Origin: Alphaproteobacteria bacterium
GTDB taxonomy: Bacteria > Pseudomonadota > Alphaproteobacteria > Rhodobacterales > Rhodobacteraceae
Direction: 5' to 3'
Length of the DNA stretch: 6,642 bases
Assembly (NCBI GenBank): GCA_003694465.1
Contig: RFKM01000006.1
Coordinates: 1-6,642 of the forward strand
Under the pieces are notes generated by a model. It searched no databases, was not told the origin of the DNA, and was given only the letters and a program-made list of their open reading frames with translations. The translations under genes were made by a program, and so were the position numbers. This document shows positions 1-6,112 of this stretch, one piece after another; positions within the stretch are counted from its first letter, which is position 1, and each line of letters opens with the position of its first letter.

Positions 1-229
1 CTCCGACATCGGCCGCCTTGGCCATGGCCTCGGGCTGCGCCTCACCGAATGGCCCTCGATCGCCCCCCATGACGAAACCGTGCTCGAGCCCGGCATGGTG
101 ATGACCCTCGAGCCCTCGCTCGCCCTTGCCGGCGGCCGGATGATGGTCAGCGAGGAAAACATCGTGATCACCGACGGCCCGCCCGAGCTGCTCACCGAAC
201 GTGCGCCAGAGGAGATCGTGGTGACATGA
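1..229 (+). CDS. M24 family metallopeptidase, Xaa-Pro peptidase-like (C-terminal fragment)
   Basis: Only the last 75 residues are present; the gene starts before the window. The reading frame begins at base 2 and stops at the TGA at 227-229. The visible part is the end of a pita-bread (creatinase/aminopeptidase P) fold. It shows a GHGLG motif with the metal or substrate His at visible residue 8, a TLEP motif with Glu at 37, and an SEEN-I motif with Glu at 51. These match the His, Glu and Glu metal ligands of M24 peptidases, so a dinuclear metal hydrolase such as a Xaa-Pro peptidase is likely. The substrate cannot be told from this part. The stop overlaps the next start (ATGA, 4 bp), and the cluster leads into ectoine hydrolase. 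A role in processing an ectoine-derived or other amide compound is therefore plausible but inferred. It is clearly distinct from the second M24 protein downstream, which lacks these ligands. Confidence 0.85.
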   Translation, partial: SDIGRLGHGLGLRLTEWPSIAPHDETVLEPGMVMTLEPSLALAGGRMMVSEENIVITDGPPELLTERAPEEIVVT

Positions 230-975
230 GCCAGCGCCTTTCCCCCGCCTTCGATGCCCCCGACAACACGCTCGCGCTGATCGTGCTTTCGACCGACGAG
301 AGCCTCGAGCCGGAAGCGGCGCAGATCTGCACCCCCGCCGGCATCCGGCTCCTGCACAGCCGCATTCCCTCGCTGGCCGAGGTCACGCCCGAAACCCTCG
401 CCACCATGGCCGAACACCTGCCCGCCGCCGCGGCGCTTCTGCCCGGCCATGTCGATGTCGTCGGCTATGGCTGCACCTCGGGGGCGACGGTGATCGGCCC
501 GGAGCGCGTGGCCGAGCTGGTCAACGGCCCCCTGCCCGGCGCCCGCGTGACAAACCCGATCACCGCCGTCGAGACCGCCCTGAAGGCGCTGGGCGCCCGG
601 CGCATCGCCTATGTCTCGCCCTATGTCGCCTCGGTGACGGCGCCGATGCGCGCCCATCTCGCCCGTGCCGGGGTCGAGACCGTGGCCGAAGGCTCGTTCG
701 ACGTCGGGCACGACCCGGACGTGGCCCGCATCACCGAAGCCGCCGTCGCCGCCGGGGCCGAGACGGTGGCCAGCGGGCAGGCGGTCGACGCGGTGTTCGT
801 CTCCTGCACCAACCTGCGCAGCTTCGGGATCATCGACGCGCTCGAGGCGCGCCTCGGCCTGCCGGTGATCAGCTCGAACCTGGCGCTGATCTGGCACATG
901 CTGCACCTTGCCGGCCTCGGCGCCACCCCCGGCCCGGGCCGGCTCTTTGCCACCCGACCGAGCGAGATCGCCTGA
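226..975 (+). CDS. Asp/Glu racemase superfamily protein, EutA / maleate cis-trans isomerase-like
   Basis: A 249-residue cytoplasmic protein of the Asp/Glu racemase superfamily, which includes maleate isomerase, arylmalonate decarboxylase and EutA. Two pseudo-symmetric halves each supply one catalytic Cys: Cys83 in a YGCTSGATVIG motif and Cys194 in a VFVSCTNLRS motif. Keeping both cysteines favours racemase or isomerase chemistry over the one-Cys decarboxylases. Length is normal for the family. The ATG at 226 overlaps the preceding stop (ATGA), and an AGGAG lies at 210-214. Its TGA shares a base with the ATG of doeA, so the two are translationally coupled. In ectoine-degrading marine bacteria a protein of this type, EutA, sits in the eut cluster and is thought to act with EutB and EutC on hydroxyectoine. 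Adjacency to doeA supports EutA here, but eutB and eutC do not follow, so no gene symbol is given. A maleate isomerase role is the main alternative. Confidence 0.85.
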   Translation: MSQRLSPAFDAPDNTLALIVLSTDESLEPEAAQICTPAGIRLLHSRIPSLAEVTPETLATMAEHLPAAAALLPGHVDVVGYGCTSGATVIGPERVAELVNGPLPGARVTNPITAVETALKALGARRIAYVSPYVASVTAPMRAHLARAGVETVAEGSFDVGHDPDVARITEAAVAAGAETVASGQAVDAVFVSCTNLRSFGIIDALEARLGLPVISSNLALIWHMLHLAGLGATPGPGRLFATRPSEIA

Positions 976-2159
976 TGGAAAACGGTCCCGCCCCCTTCTC
1001 TGCGGCCGAATATGCCCGCCGCCTCGCCCTCACCCGCGCCGAGATGGCGGCGCGCGGGCTCGATGCGCTGTTCATCGAGGATCCGTCGAACATGGCATGG
1101 CTCACCGGCTATGACGGCTGGTCGTTCTATGTCCATCAGGGGGTGATCTTGACCCACGAGGGCGAACCCCTCTGGTGGGGCCGGGCGATGGATGCCAACG
1201 GGGCGCGGCGCACCGCCTGGCTTCGCCCCGAGAGCCTGCGCCCCTATGACGACGGCTATGTGCAGTCGAACACCCGCCACCCGATGCAGCACCTTGCGGG
1301 CGTCCTCGCCGAGCTCGGCCTCGAGGCTGCGCGCATCGGCGTCGAGATGGAAAACTACTATTTCTCGGCAAAGGCCTATCTGACCCTGCGCGAGGCGCTG
1401 CCGAAGGCCCGCCTGATCGATGCCACGGCGCTGGTCAACTGGCAGCGGGCGGTGAAGTCGGAGGAAGAACTGGCCTTCATGCGCAAGGCGGCGCGGATTG
1501 CCGAGAAGATGGTCGATGGCGTGCTGGCCCGCGCCGAGCCGGGGATGCGCAAGAACGACCTCGTGGCCGAGATCCTGCGCGACGCGGTGCGCGGCGTCGG
1601 AGAGGACTGGGGCGACTACCCGGCCATCGTGCCGATGGTGCCCTCGGGGGCCGACGCCTCGGCGCCGCACCTGACATGGAACGGCGCGCCGCTCCGCCGG
1701 GGCGAGGCGACCTTCTTCGAACTGGCCGGCGTCTACCGGCGCTACCACACGCCCTTTTGCCGGACGATCTTCTTCGGCCGGATGCCCGAGGCGATGCGGC
1801 GGGCCGAGGCAGCGCTGGTGGCCGGGCTCGAGGCCGGGCTGGAGGCGGCCCGGGCCGGCAACCGCGCCTGCGACGTGGCCCGCGCCCTCGGCGCCGAACT
1901 CGAGAAGGCCGGGATCGAACGCGGCGCCCGCTGCGGTTATCCGATCGGGCTGAGCTATCCGCCCGACTGGGGCGAGCGGACGATCTCGCTGCGCGAGGAA
2001 GACGAAACCGTGCTCGCCCCGGGGATGACCTTCCATTTCATGCCCGGGTTGTGGATGGAGGACTGGGGCATCGAGATCACCGAACCGATCCTGATCCGCG
2101 AAAGCGGGCCGGCGGAATGTTTCTGCCATCGCCCCCGCCGGGTATTCACGAAAGACTGA
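975..2159 (+). CDS. doeA: Ectoine hydrolase (DoeA/EutD), M24 creatinase-like
   Basis: A 394-residue cytoplasmic enzyme that opens the ectoine ring by hydrolysis to N-acetyl-diaminobutyrate isomers, the first step of ectoine catabolism. It matches the DoeA family as I recall it throughout: DPSNMAWLTGYDGWSFYV near residues 36-53, VEMENYYFSAKAY near 123-135, LVNWQRAVKS near 153-162, a DYPAIVP...PSGADASAPHLTW block at 214-235, and SYPPDWGERT near 327-336. The N-terminal creatinase domain (about 1-160) precedes the pita-bread domain. The five M24 metal-ligand positions align to Glu249, Pro260, Tyr322, Met356 and Thr369, so metal binding is lost, as in creatinase. His232 is kept, and Glu249 is a candidate nucleophile, by analogy with the covalent-Glu mechanism reported for EutD. 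The ATG at 975 overlaps the upstream TGA (TGATG). It is the last gene of this operon; the deacetylase gene doeB/eutE, the usual partner, is not downstream. Confidence 0.93.
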   Translation: MENGPAPFSAAEYARRLALTRAEMAARGLDALFIEDPSNMAWLTGYDGWSFYVHQGVILTHEGEPLWWGRAMDANGARRTAWLRPESLRPYDDGYVQSNTRHPMQHLAGVLAELGLEAARIGVEMENYYFSAKAYLTLREALPKARLIDATALVNWQRAVKSEEELAFMRKAARIAEKMVDGVLARAEPGMRKNDLVAEILRDAVRGVGEDWGDYPAIVPMVPSGADASAPHLTWNGAPLRRGEATFFELAGVYRRYHTPFCRTIFFGRMPEAMRRAEAALVAGLEAGLEAARAGNRACDVARALGAELEKAGIERGARCGYPIGLSYPPDWGERTISLREEDETVLAPGMTFHFMPGLWMEDWGIEITEPILIRESGPAECFCHRPRRVFTKD

Positions 2160-2177
2160 CGGCGCGGGCCGGGTGCT

Positions 2178-2205
2178 GCCCCGGTCGCGGCCGGCGGGCC
2201 GGGGC
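2178..2205 (+). terminator. Possible weak terminator hairpin after doeA
   Basis: Arms GCCCCGG (2178-2184) and CCGGGGC (2199-2205) can pair perfectly around a 14-nt GC-rich loop, 19 bases beyond the doeA stop. There is no T-tract after it, so it may be only an RNA 3'-end stabilising hairpin or chance in GC-rich sequence. Confidence 0.25.
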
Positions 2206-2462
2206 CGAACTGTCAGCGCGGGCTTTGAAACCGGCAGCGAGGTCTGCCATCGGAAATGGGGCAACGCGCCCGGCACGGTTGACACCGCGCCCGCACTGCC
2301 AGTGCCTAGGCGCACCGCGCCTTCATTGCACCCCGCCGGCCGGTTCGCCGCCGAAGCCCTGGCCTCGACGGCGCCGGCCGCCCCCTCGCCCGGACGCTAC
2401 CAGCCGTCAGGGAACATACCCGCAATCCCTTGGAATAATGCCGGAATCGCCACAATCCATGC

Positions 2463-2482
2463 GAATCTAGATTCCTGGATTC
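2463..2482. repeat. Hairpin repeat, copy A
   Basis: The sequence is GAATCTAGATTCCTGGATTC. Arms GAATCTAG and CTGGATTC pair around an ATTC loop with one U-G pair. The first 12 bases are also a perfect palindrome by themselves. Similarity to copy C continues rightward for about 20 bases (CCTT..CC..T.CGAAAC.G). It is preceded by CCATGC, where copies B and C have CCACAC. Confidence 0.75.
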
Positions 2483-2600
2483 CTTGTCCCCTCCGAAACA
2501 GTGACCGGCCAACAGGCAGCGGGTGAGACATATCTCGAAAATGCTCCGGGTCCGTCTTGACGCAGGCAAAGGACCGTCACCCCTTCCCCGGGAACCACAC

Positions 2601-2620
2601 GAATCCAGATTCCTGGATTC
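2601..2620. repeat. Hairpin repeat, copy B
   Basis: The sequence is GAATCCAGATTCCTGGATTC. Perfect 8-bp arms GAATCCAG and CTGGATTC enclose an ATTC loop. It starts 138 bp after copy A and is preceded by CCACAC, as is copy C. A possible remnant of the right flank (GATTCTCGAAGG at 2641-2652) lies about 12 bases further out than in A and C. Confidence 0.75.
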
Positions 2621-2750
2621 CGTGAGCATGCGGAGGTCCCGATTCTCGAAGGGCGGCGGGTGAGGCTTCGCCGCAGAAGCCTGTGGGCCCATCGCGACGC
2701 CGGCCAAGGATCCGCCCTTGCCCGGACCCACGCGCTCCGCCGACCCACAC

Positions 2751-2770
2751 GAATCTAGATTCGTAGATTC
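2751..2770. repeat. Hairpin repeat, copy C
   Basis: The sequence is GAATCTAGATTCGTAGATTC. Arms GAATCTA and TAGATTC pair perfectly. It starts 150 bp after copy B. Relative to copy B, the sixth arm base changed from C to T and its partner from G to A, so the pair is kept. The right flank resembles that of copy A. Confidence 0.75.
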
Positions 2771-2885
2771 CTTTACCGTTTCGAAACCGCGCCGCCTGCG
2801 CGCGGCGAAGCAGACGCACCGCCCGGAACGCGGGCAGGCGTTCGTCTGGTGAGTTTCCACCCCGCGGGGATACGCCGACCCCTGC

Positions 2886-2907
2886 GACTCCCGATTCCCG
2901 GAAATCC
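2886..2907. repeat. Decayed hairpin repeat, possible copy D
   Basis: GACTCCCGATTCCCGGA matches the first 17 bases of copy B at 14 positions, followed by an AATCC end with one extra base. It starts 135 bp after copy C, in keeping with the spacing of the others. The arms no longer pair well, so this is at best a degraded member. Confidence 0.35.
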
Positions 2908-3003
2908 ACGCATGATCCTACCGTCGCCGCCTTGGCCGTTCCCGCCTGGTTTCACGCCGCGCCCCCGAGGACGCAGCACTGGCCGGCCAGCCGGAGCACG
3001 CCC

Positions 3004-3657
3004 TCAGGCCGCGCGCGGGCGCACCGCGGCGCGGATGGTCTCGCCGAGGGCATGGCGGGTGCGTTCGATGTCGTGCTCGATCTGCACCTGCAGCCAGAAA
3101 TCGGCCGCCGTCGAGAAATAGCGCGCCAGCCGCAACGACAATTCCGCGTCCACCGCCCGCTCGCCCGACAGCAGCCGCTCCACGGTGGAAACGGCAACGC
3201 CGATCGCCGCGGCAAGCTCGGCCGGGGAAAGGCCGGCAGGCTCGAGATATTCCTCGCGCAGCACCGCGCCCGGCGTCGGGCAGAGAAAGAGCGGGGCGAC
3301 CTTTTCTTCATCCGCCGTCGGCGCGATCGCCTCCTCGACCGGCAGGCCAGCCGCTTTCCAGGCGGTCAGCCCGCCCTCCATGTGCAGCACCTTGCCGTGG
3401 CCGGCCTTCAGCAGCATCCGCCCCGCCGCCGCCGAGCGCTTGCCGATGGCGCAATGCAGAACCAGCGGCTTGTCGGTCAGCACCGGGAAGACCTCGGCAT
3501 CGAGTTCGGAGAGCGGCATCAAAAGCGCCCCGGCAATGTGCTCGAGGTCGTATTCACGGGTCTCGCGCACGTCGACCAGCACCACCTCGCCGGCCTCCAG
3601 CCAGCGGGCCACGGTTTCGGGGGCAACCGCCACCGGTTCTGCATCATCAAGGGCCAT
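3004..3657 (-). CDS. Rhodanese-like protein fused to a HigA-type (XRE) helix-turn-helix domain
   Basis: A 217-residue soluble protein with two domains. Residues about 8-107 form a rhodanese domain: LVDVRETREYDLEHIAGA near 27-44, then the active-site loop HCAIGKRS with the persulfide-forming Cys69, and GGLTAWKAAGLPV near 95-107. Residues about 126-202 resemble HigA antitoxins: LREEYLEPAGLSPAELA, a second helix STVERLLSGERAVDAE, then SLRLARYFSTAADFWLQVQ and an IEHDIERTR tail. Known rhodaneses carry sulfane sulfur on this Cys, and HigA domains bind operator DNA. A sulfur-responsive regulator is therefore a reasonable inference, not shown. The start at 3657 is chosen because AGGAGG lies 5 bases before the ATG; a longer open frame to 3858 would run through the acpP terminator and lacks such a site. 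No HigB-type toxin gene lies on either side. The gene follows acpP but is separated by a terminator, so it probably has its own promoter in the 160 bases upstream, where I see no strong consensus. Confidence 0.9.
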   Translation of the reverse strand: MALDDAEPVAVAPETVARWLEAGEVVLVDVRETREYDLEHIAGALLMPLSELDAEVFPVLTDKPLVLHCAIGKRSAAAGRMLLKAGHGKVLHMEGGLTAWKAAGLPVEEAIAPTADEEKVAPLFLCPTPGAVLREEYLEPAGLSPAELAAAIGVAVSTVERLLSGERAVDAELSLRLARYFSTAADFWLQVQIEHDIERTRHALGETIRAAVRPRAA

Positions 3658-3819
3658 CTGCGCCTCCTGCGTTCGTTTGCGCCTTGATAGCGCGGGGGGC
3701 ACCGAAAAGTCGGCCCGAAGGTGCGAGCGCGGACGGAATGGCAGACCGGGAGCGCGACCGAAACCGGAACGCGGTTCCGCCTCGGCGCACAAGGGGGCGA
3801 ATCGCCGGGACGAAACACG

Positions 3820-3848
3820 AAAAAACGGCGCCCCGTCGGGACGCCGTT
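3820..3848 (-). terminator. Rho-independent terminator of acpP
   Basis: Read on the minus strand, arms AACGGCG and CGCCGTT enclose CCC-GAC-GGG, which extends the stem through one wobble pair. A run of six T follows, partly overlapping the stem. It begins 34 bases after the acpP stop. This is a textbook strong terminator and closes the fabD-fabG-acpP unit. Confidence 0.9.
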
Positions 3849-3850
3849 CC

Positions 3851-3864
3851 AAACCCATGGGTTT
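3851..3864. repeat. Perfect 14-bp palindrome between the acpP stop and its terminator
   Basis: AAACCCATGGGTTT is its own reverse complement. It lies 17 bases past the acpP stop and just ahead of the terminator stem. It could form a small hairpin in the acpP 3' UTR or be a protein site; its function is unknown. Confidence 0.5.
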
Positions 3865-3881
3865 TGCGAGCGGTTGCGGGC

Positions 3882-4115
3882 TCAGATGGCCTCGGAAATG
3901 AATTTCACCGCGTCGCCGAAGGTCTGGATGCCCTCGGCGGCGTCATCGGGAATCTCGATGCCGAACTCTTCCTCGAAGGCCATGACCAGCTCGACGGTGT
4001 CGAGGCTGTCGGCGCCGAGATCGTCGATGAACGAGGCCGATTCCACGACCTTGTCCTCGTCCACGCCGAGATGCTCGACAACAATTTTCTTAACGCGATC
4101 TGCAACGTCGCTCAT
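3882..4115 (-). CDS. acpP: Acyl carrier protein
   Basis: A 77-residue acidic four-helix protein that carries growing acyl chains of type II fatty acid synthesis on a 4'-phosphopantetheine arm. The attachment site is Ser37 in the [26 protein letters not shown] block, typical of housekeeping AcpP. Length and the acidic composition are normal. The ATG at 4115 is chosen because GAGG lies 7 bases before it; the in-frame TTG two codons earlier (4121) would overlap that spacing and is unlikely. It lies 195 bp after fabG and has a promoter-like element in that gap, so it can be expressed beyond the level of the fab operon, as is common for this abundant protein. A strong terminator follows. fabF, the usual next gene, is absent here. 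Confidence 0.97.
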   Translation of the reverse strand: MSDVADRVKKIVVEHLGVDEDKVVESASFIDDLGADSLDTVELVMAFEEEFGIEIPDDAAEGIQTFGDAVKFISEAI

Positions 4116-4200
4116 GTTCAATCCTCACGTTTTCAGGCGCTTGGCCTTGTTTTGCGGCCCTCTGAGAGGAGCCTTCGCATGTTCCGGGCAGGCCGGACGT

Positions 4201-4214
4201 GCCCCGTGCGGGGC
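4201..4214 (-). other. Small hairpin in the acpP leader
   Basis: Self-complementary arms GCCCCG and CGGGGC lie between the candidate acpP promoter and the gene, near the predicted transcript start. It may affect mRNA stability; no known riboswitch or leader-peptide pattern is seen. Confidence 0.3.
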
Positions 4215-4229
4215 CAGAACCTGCGCCGC

Positions 4230-4257
4230 CCTATAGCACAAAGTGCCCCCGGCGCAA
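4230..4257 (-). promoter_or_regulatory. Candidate sigma-70 type promoter of acpP
   Basis: On the minus strand, TTGCGC (-35, plus bases 4252-4257) and TATAGG (-10, plus bases 4230-4235) are 16 bases apart. Transcription would start near 4223, giving a leader of roughly 108 nt before the acpP ATG. The same -35 hexamer recurs at the candidate fabD promoter. This is a consensus judgement by eye only. Confidence 0.5.
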
Positions 4258-4280
4258 ACGATTTGTCCCAATGGTCAGCA

Positions 4281-4302
4281 CAAGGGCGGATCATGCCCGC
4301 CC
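4281..4302 (-). terminator. Possible hairpin after fabG
   Basis: GGGCGG (4284-4289) and CCGCCC (4297-4302) form a 6-bp stem with a 7-nt loop, 9 bases beyond the fabG stop. It is followed on the minus strand by only TT, so it may attenuate rather than end transcription from fabG into acpP. Confidence 0.35.
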
Positions 4303-4310
4303 GGGACGGG

Positions 4311-5048
4311 TCAGAGCATCGCCATGCCGCCGTTGACGTGCAGCGTCGCGCCGGTGACGTAGCCGGCCTCGGGCGAGGCGAGGTAGAGCACCGCGCCGGC
4401 CACTTCCTCGGGCGTTCCCATCCGCGCGGCGGGGATCTTGACGTAGATCGCCTCTTTCTGGGCATCGGTGAGCCCGTCGGTCATCGGGGTGGCGACGAAG
4501 CCGGGGGCGACGCAGTTGGCGGTGATCCCGCGCGAGGCGACCTCGTAGGCGATCGACTTTGTCATGCCGGTGATCCCCGCCTTCGAGGCGGCATAGTTCG
4601 CCTGCCCCGGGTTGCCGATGGCGCCCACCACCGAGGTGACGTTGATGATCCGGCCCCAGCGCGCCTTCATCATCCCGCGGATGGCGCCGCGGCACAGGCG
4701 CATGGTGGCGGTGAGGTTCACGTCGAGCACCTTCTGCCAGTCCTCGTCCGACATCCGCATGAACACGTTGTCGCGGGTGATGCCGGCGTTGTTGACCAGA
4801 ATGTCGAGGCTGCCCATGGCCTCGACGGCGCGTTTCGGCAGGGCATCGACCGCCGCCGGATCGGACAGATCGCAGGGCAGCACATGGGCGCGCGCGCCAA
4901 GCTCGCCGGCCAGCGCCTCGAGCGGCGCCTCGCGGGTGCCCGAAAGGCCGACGGTCGCCCCCGCCCCGTGCAGCGCGCGGGCGATCGCCCCACCGATACC
5001 CCCCGATGCGCCGGTGACCAGCGCCGTCTTTCCTGTCAGATCGAACAT
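4311..5048 (-). CDS. fabG: 3-oxoacyl-[acyl-carrier-protein] reductase
   Basis: A 245-residue NADPH-dependent short-chain dehydrogenase/reductase that reduces 3-ketoacyl-ACP to 3-hydroxyacyl-ACP in each elongation cycle. Residues 11-20 hold the cofactor motif TGASGGIG, NNAG lies at 86-89, and the catalytic tetrad is Asn111, Ser139, Tyr152 and Lys156 (YAASK). The PGF.ATPMTD loop and C-terminal YVTGATLHVNGGM are typical of housekeeping FabG. The ATG at 5048 is chosen because AAAGGA sits just upstream with good spacing and the protein then has the standard family length; a TTG at 5063 would add five residues and is unlikely. It follows fabD by 94 bp, a GC-rich gap with an imperfect inverted repeat around 5076-5110, and is probably cotranscribed with it. 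Confidence 0.97.
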   Translation of the reverse strand: MFDLTGKTALVTGASGGIGGAIARALHGAGATVGLSGTREAPLEALAGELGARAHVLPCDLSDPAAVDALPKRAVEAMGSLDILVNNAGITRDNVFMRMSDEDWQKVLDVNLTATMRLCRGAIRGMMKARWGRIINVTSVVGAIGNPGQANYAASKAGITGMTKSIAYEVASRGITANCVAPGFVATPMTDGLTDAQKEAIYVKIPAARMGTPEEVAGAVLYLASPEAGYVTGATLHVNGGMAML

Positions 5049-5142
5049 GCCTTTTCCTTTCAAGATCCTGCTGCACGGGCCGCGGGCGCCGCAAGGGGGC
5101 GCGGGCCGTTTGCCCCGCCCCGGCGCCGCGCCGCCGCCCGCC

Positions 5143-6084
5143 CTAGTCGTGCAACGACGCCGCCGCCGCCTTCACCTCGTCGGGCGTGCCGATGGTGCGC
5201 GTCGCGATCGACTTGTCGATGCGCCGCACCATGCCGGTGAGCGCCTTGCCGGCGCCGATTTCCCATGTTTCGGTGACCCCCTCGGCGGCCATGAACAGCA
5301 CGCTTTCGCGCCAGCGCACCGAGCCGGTCACCTGCTCGACCAGCAGCGCGCGGATGGTCGTCGGGTCCGACACCGCCGCGGCGCGCACATTGGCCACCAG
5401 CGGCACCTTCGGGCGCTCGATGTTCACCGTCGAAAGCGCCTCGGCCATCGCCTCGGCCGCCGGTTCCATCAGCGCGCAATGGAAGGGGGCGGACACCGGC
5501 AGCAGCACCGCCCGGCGCGCGCCGCGGGCCTTGGCGAGCTCGATCGCCCGCTCGACCGCCGCCTTGTGGCCCGAGATCACCACCTGCCCCGGGTCGTTGT
5601 CGTTCGCCGCCTGGCACACCTCGCCCTGGGCCGCCTCTTCGGCGATCTCGCGCACGGTGTCGAAGTCGAGCCCGAGCAGCGCCGCCATCGCCCCGACGCC
5701 CACCGGCACCGCCCGCTGCATCGCGTCGCCCCGGATGCGCAGGAGCCGCGCCGTATCGGCCACCGTCAGCGCGCCGGCGGCGGCGAGGGCCGAATATTCG
5801 CCCAGCGAATGGCCGGCGACGAAGGCCGCCGCCTCGACCGAAACGCCCTCGGCCTCGAGCGCGCGCATCGCCGCCAGCGACGTGGCCATCAGGGCCGGCT
5901 GGGCATTGCGCGTCAGGGTGAGTTCGTCGGGCTCGCCCTCCCAGATCAGGGTGCTGAGCTTTTCGCCCAGCGCCTCGTCCACCTCGTCGAACACCGCCTT
6001 CGCGGCCGGGTAGGCATCGGCAAGCGCCTTGCCCATGCCGATGGTCTGCGCCCCCTGTCCGGGGAAAAGGAATGCACGGCTCAT
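5143..6084 (-). CDS. fabD: Malonyl-CoA:ACP transacylase
   Basis: A 313-residue cytoplasmic enzyme that moves malonyl from CoA to ACP and so supplies extender units for fatty acid synthesis. The oxyanion-hole motif PGQGAQ is at residues 8-13 (Gln10), the nucleophile is Ser93 in GHSLGEYSA, Arg118 (RIRGDAMQ) binds the malonyl carboxylate, His202 in APFHCALM completes the dyad, and the GAGK motif is at 277-280. These correspond one-for-one to the E. coli FabD residues as I recall them. Length is normal. The ATG at 6084 is chosen because AGGAGG lies immediately upstream; the in-frame start at 6141 would place coding sequence over the candidate promoter. It heads the fabD-fabG-acpP group. Confidence 0.97.
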   Translation of the reverse strand: MSRAFLFPGQGAQTIGMGKALADAYPAAKAVFDEVDEALGEKLSTLIWEGEPDELTLTRNAQPALMATSLAAMRALEAEGVSVEAAAFVAGHSLGEYSALAAAGALTVADTARLLRIRGDAMQRAVPVGVGAMAALLGLDFDTVREIAEEAAQGEVCQAANDNDPGQVVISGHKAAVERAIELAKARGARRAVLLPVSAPFHCALMEPAAEAMAEALSTVNIERPKVPLVANVRAAAVSDPTTIRALLVEQVTGSVRWRESVLFMAAEGVTETWEIGAGKALTGMVRRIDKSIATRTIGTPDEVKAAAASLHD

Positions 6085-6112
6085 GGCCCCTCCTCGTTTC
6101 GGTCTGGAGGGG

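Larger units (their letters stand above)
2160..3003. other. Intergenic region between convergent genes, carrying hairpin repeats
   Basis: 844 bp between the ends of doeA (plus) and the rhodanese-HTH gene (minus). I see no credible gene: the open frames are long only because the DNA is GC-rich, begin at weak starts without a ribosome binding site, and have no recognisable domain. No tRNA or HigB-type toxin frame was recognised. The region holds three good copies and one decayed copy of a 20-bp repeat. Just after doeA there is a GC-rich inverted repeat, and just after the rhodanese gene a 12-bp palindrome CTGGCCGGCCAG at 2979-2990. Neither has a T-tract, so their role as terminators is uncertain. 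Confidence 0.7.

Noticed and set aside
621..2315. 564-codon open frame on the minus strand, antisense to the EutA-like gene and doeA
   Set aside because: It is a shadow of GC-rich coding sequence: it lies opposite two clear enzymes, has no recognisable domain and is Arg/Pro/His-rich in the way antisense frames of GC-rich genes usually are.
2173..2526. 117-codon plus-strand open frame after doeA
   Set aside because: No domain, no ribosome binding site, low-complexity Arg/Pro-rich composition, and it ends within the repeat region.
2463..2770. CRISPR array or tandem repeat made of the three 20-bp copies
   Set aside because: Intervals of about 120-130 bp between copies are too long and uneven for CRISPR spacers, and no cas gene is present.
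3004..3657. Complete HigBA toxin-antitoxin module
   Set aside because: No small HigB/RelE-like frame adjoins the HigA-type domain on either strand.
3658..3858. N-terminal extension of the rhodanese-HTH protein to a start at 3858
   Set aside because: It would translate through the acpP terminator and lacks a good ribosome binding site, whereas AGGAGG sits 5 bases before the ATG at 3657.
5186..6013. 275-codon plus-strand open frame across fabD
   Set aside because: Antisense to a fully conserved fabD; Ser/Ala/Arg-rich translation without domains.
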